Part shown: positions 61,501 through 64,000 of the stretch, in pieces
How positions within the stretch are numbered: position 1 is the stretch's first letter
Layout of the letters: each line of letters begins with the position of its first letter
Assembly (NCBI RefSeq): GCF_000346465.2
Contig: NC_034014.1
Coordinates: forward strand, 29,893,777-29,957,776
Reading direction: 5' to 3'
Source: Prunus persica
Lineage: Eukaryota > Streptophyta > Magnoliopsida > Rosales > Rosaceae
DNA: 64,000 nt
The notes under the pieces: generated by a model
Told to the model about the DNA's origin: nothing
What the model saw: only the letters and a program-made list of their open reading frames with translations
Databases searched by the model: none
Position numbers and translations under genes: made by a program

Positions 61501-64000
61501 TTTGTAATAGCTGTTAAGCTCTCTCCCTTACAGAGGAAATTATACAAGAGATTTCTTGATGTGCATGGATTTGCTAATGACAAGGTTTACAATGAAAAGA
61601 TAAGGAAGAGAAGTTTTTTTGCTGGCTACCAGGCCTTAGCTCAGGTATATTGAGCACCTTTGTTAGGTTCCCGAAGTTCCATTATACTACAGACAATAAC
61701 ATGCACACACACACACACACACACAAGAGACACACACACACACACACACACACTCACACATGCATGCATGCAAAAGCATTCAGTCCTATGCTAAAGCATC
61801 CACTCCTAAGCGCTTCGTTAACCTTTATTGACATTTTATGCAATGATAAACATCCACTCTTAATCTGTCATGCTTCTTGCTTCATGTAAAATGTTGTAAT
61901 ATATGAGCTTTTTGTCTGTAGTAGATATGGAACCACCCAGGGATCTTGCAACTAAGAAAAGATGACAAAGACTATGCGAGACGCGAAGATGCTATTGAGA
62001 ATTTTCTTGCAGATGACAGCTCTAGTGATGAAAACATTGACGATAGTTTGGTTTTTGGAGGTATTTTATTCTCTCCCCTTTCTTTTCCTATAAGAAGTCT
62101 TCCTTTTATTTTTTATTTTTTTATGCCATGAATTGATTTTGACATTAGATGACAGACTAAAATACCGAATCTTCTTTCAACATCAAGATGCTAGTTGAGC
62201 TCAGTAATAAACCCTAAACCCTCATTGAACGCTGATGATTAATGTGTCAGAATAAAAGGTTAAGCATTTGGCAATATCGGTAAGCCAACGAAGTTGGTCA
62301 TAGTACCAGAGTAGGAGATCTGGAGTTCAATTCCCTGCAATTACAATCTCTCAATATAAGTTGATTTTGCACATGATGGGCTTGTAGAAATCCACAAGGT
62401 TAGGAGTCTTAAGGGGTCTGTTATCTTCAAAGTTACAGTTGTGCTTGGCTATCAGGCTATCAGGGAACATCCATATCTATGTGGCTGTGCACTAAATTTC
62501 TGTTCAACCTGTCTAAATTGTCTTATTTGTCAAGTCGTGCTTTGGCTAGTTTGATGAACTGCTGACTACAAATTAATAAGGACACAAACTGTGAAAAACG
62601 CTTTTGCTGCTATAATTTCGCATCAGCATTAACATTCTCATACCTTTCCTTGCATGGTATGGCTGAGACATGTTAAGAAATCATGGCGTGACTTTTTTTT
62701 GTCTCATTTGTTTGGATGCATGTATGTAATCTTGTTGAGAATAATTCCTTCACAGTATCTAATAATGGTAACATATCTTGCTTTATAGAGAAGCAGAGGA
62801 AGATCAATGATATTTTGCCAGGGAAAAAGGATGATGACATTTTTCAACAGGTAGGGATATGGACTAAATGCAATGTTGCACTTCATTAATATTTGATTTC
62901 CCTTCTATTTGACTATATTTGAGATGTGTCAATGCCCTTAGTGTTTTACTAGGAAAAATAAATAGAACACTGCGTTGGGCTCTGTAGTATACATGACCAT
63001 CTGAAGTGTCGCTTGTTGTAACCCCCTTTCATGAGGAATAGGTGCACCCAAATAAGTGCCTCCTTTAGTCGATATGGTGAGGTGCATCCTTTTATTGCCA
63101 TAAGGGTGCTGAAATCCAGAAACCAGTCTCTAAAAAGAAGTTACAATTTCTTACTTTTGTTTGTTATTGTTCTCTTAATTTTTGTTTGAGCGTATTGCTA
63201 ACCATATATCACTTATCAGGATTGGTGGAATGATCTTATTCATGAGAATAATTATAAAGAGCTTGATTACAGTGGCAAAATGGTATTGCTGCTTGACGTT
63301 CTCGCCATGTGTTCTGATGTGGGCGATAAGGCGTTGGTGTTTAGCCAGAGCATACCAACACTTGACCTCATAGAACTTTACCTTTCAAGACTACCTCGAC
63401 ATGGGAAGAAATGGAAGTTTTGGAAGAAAGGAAAAGATTGGTACAGGTGGGTACAATATTACTGAAAACAATTTACAGTTGTCCGACAGCATAGGTTTTC
63501 TTGTCAGCTGCTTGAGTTTGTAACTTTATTCATCAAAAGAATTCCCTATTTGTCCAAGAGCTTGGCTTGTGCTCTGTATCTTGTTCTTGCTTTGGTAGTG
63601 GGAAATGAAAAACTTTAGAAGAAAGAGATTTTAACTTGGCCCGCTTTTGTGTAGTAAATCATGTAGCCGTGAGGTTCTCACTTATTTATCCAGTCCATTA
63701 TCACTTTCTTGCCTTTCTTGAATGTTGGGCGTAACTCCTTACCCATCGTCCTTATTTTGACCTTTTTTTTGCTATAGATATAAATACGATGGTCTTTAAA
63801 TAAAGGTGACACTTCCTTTTACTTATGTCTTTCTCACTTGTTTCTTTTATTGCTCCTCAGGCTAGATGGAAGAACAGAGAGCTCAGAAAGGCAAAAGTTG
63901 GTTGAGCGCTTTAATGATCCCCTAAATAAGAGGGTGAAATGCACTCTGATTTCCACCAGAGCTGGATCTTTGGGGATAAATCTCCATGCTGCTAATCGTG
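53444..64000 (+). CDS. ATRX: ATRX/CHR20-type SNF2 chromatin remodeller with ADD domain (3' part outside window)
   Basis: Twenty-two coding exons: 53444-53596, 53695-53757, 53875-53970, 54051-54143, 54720-54910, 54991-55231, 55677-55790, 56476-56559, 57177-57761, 58097-58386, 58645-58735, 58814-59029, 59837-59956, 60172-60338, 60494-60635, 60960-61109, 61196-61251, 61341-61644, 61925-62060, 62789-62850, 63220-63446, 63861-64000+. About 1240 residues so far. Acidic N-terminus, ADD zinc module ([35 protein letters not shown]) that reads histone H3 tails, then Snf2 ATPase with [10 protein letters not shown] (motif I), [10 protein letters not shown] (II), [10 protein letters not shown] (III), [16 protein letters not shown], and [11 protein letters not shown] at the edge. 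Loads histone H3.3 by family. Introns after 53596 and 61251 appear to be GC-AG. Confidence 0.96.
53597..53602 (+). other. GC-type 5' splice site, ATRX coding intron 1
   Basis: Exon end CCAGAG is followed by GCAAGT, the exact consensus for GC-AG introns. Phase 0 joins correctly to exon 53695. The nearby GT (53601) would create an immediate frame error and stop. Confidence 0.8.
58431..58504. repeat. CT microsatellite in an ATRX intron
   Basis: A nearly pure (TC)n run of about 70 bases just after the donor of the ADD-domain exon (58386). Confidence 0.95.
61252..61257 (+). other. Probable GC-type 5' splice site, ATRX intron after EFRNR
   Basis: Exon end GGAATCG is followed by GCAAGA. Joining to CTTCCAGAAT at 61341 gives [14 protein letters not shown], matching the conserved ATRX helicase stretch; the first downstream GT with the right phase would insert eleven extra residues. 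Confidence 0.7.
61704..61760. repeat. CA microsatellite in an ATRX intron
   Basis: (CA)n interrupted once by AGAGA, between exons ending 61644 and starting 61925; short TGCA repeats follow. Confidence 0.95.
62264..62365 (+). mobile_element. Possible tRNA-derived SINE in an ATRX intron
   Basis: Has GTTGGTCATAGTACCAGAG (A-box-like) and, at about 30 bp spacing, GGAGTTCAATTCCC (B-box-like), the arrangement of tRNA-derived SINEs. No poly(A) tail or target duplication could be fixed. Confidence 0.4.

Overview
This is a stretch of a plant nuclear chromosome. Genes have many short GT-AG introns, AT-rich introns and intergenic DNA, CT/GA microsatellites in leaders and introns, and plant-only families (PDLP, caleosin, PHR1-type MYB-CC, SUVR, plant PEX12). 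The style of the genes and repeats suggests a woody eudicot, possibly Rosaceae/Prunus; that is an inference, not proved here. I see no tRNA, rRNA or CRISPR and no bacterial or organellar DNA.

Layout. 1-3780: a Ty1/copia retrotransposon (minus strand) cut by the left edge, with an odd Gag. 4379-4561: a palindromic MITE. 4935-8643 (-): an 8-exon FUT8/NodZ-like fucosyltransferase gene with a SINE in intron 1. 11516-13290 (+): a 4-exon gene for an MGC-start protein, possibly JASON-like, with a fresh 108-bp duplication over a splice donor. 13907-16920 (-): PEX12, 10 exons. 17.8-20.7 kb: a decayed area with pieces of a KRR1-like gene, a small two-exon ORF with WYE(D/N)PE repeats and an RNase H-like scrap. 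20.9-26.8 kb: a dead PIF/Harbinger transposase split by a complete copia element (21329-26076, TSD TCGAA). 27828-30767 (-): PHR1-like transcription factor. 32837-33857: long terminal-inverted-repeat element. 34335-35698 (+): caleosin. 36653-38124 (-): ribosomal protein uL14/RPL23. 39108-43314 (-): SUVR4-type SET-domain histone methyltransferase. 44.8-47.3 kb: repeat cluster with a short Helitron that contains a second copy of the 4379 MITE. 47921-49180 (-): single-exon C2-domain protein. 50176-51344 (+): plasmodesmata-located (DUF26) protein. 53444-64000 (+): ATRX/CHR20 chromatin remodeller, 22 coding exons, running off the right edge.

Exon borders were set by hand from splice consensus and reading phase. 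For FUT-like, MGC protein, PEX12, PHR1-like, caleosin, RPL23, SUVR and PDLP the exon sums are exact multiples of three, and PEX12 (393 aa) and RPL23 (140 aa) come out at the usual family length. The genes are independent housekeeping, chromatin and signalling loci, with no operon-like or cluster logic. I found no convincing new multi-gene system. The most unusual signals are the two GC-AG introns of ATRX, the 108-bp exon/intron duplication, the KRR1-derived chimeric fragments, the Gag in which the capsid domain is replaced by a minisatellite, and the nested MITE-in-Helitron and copia-in-Harbinger insertions.
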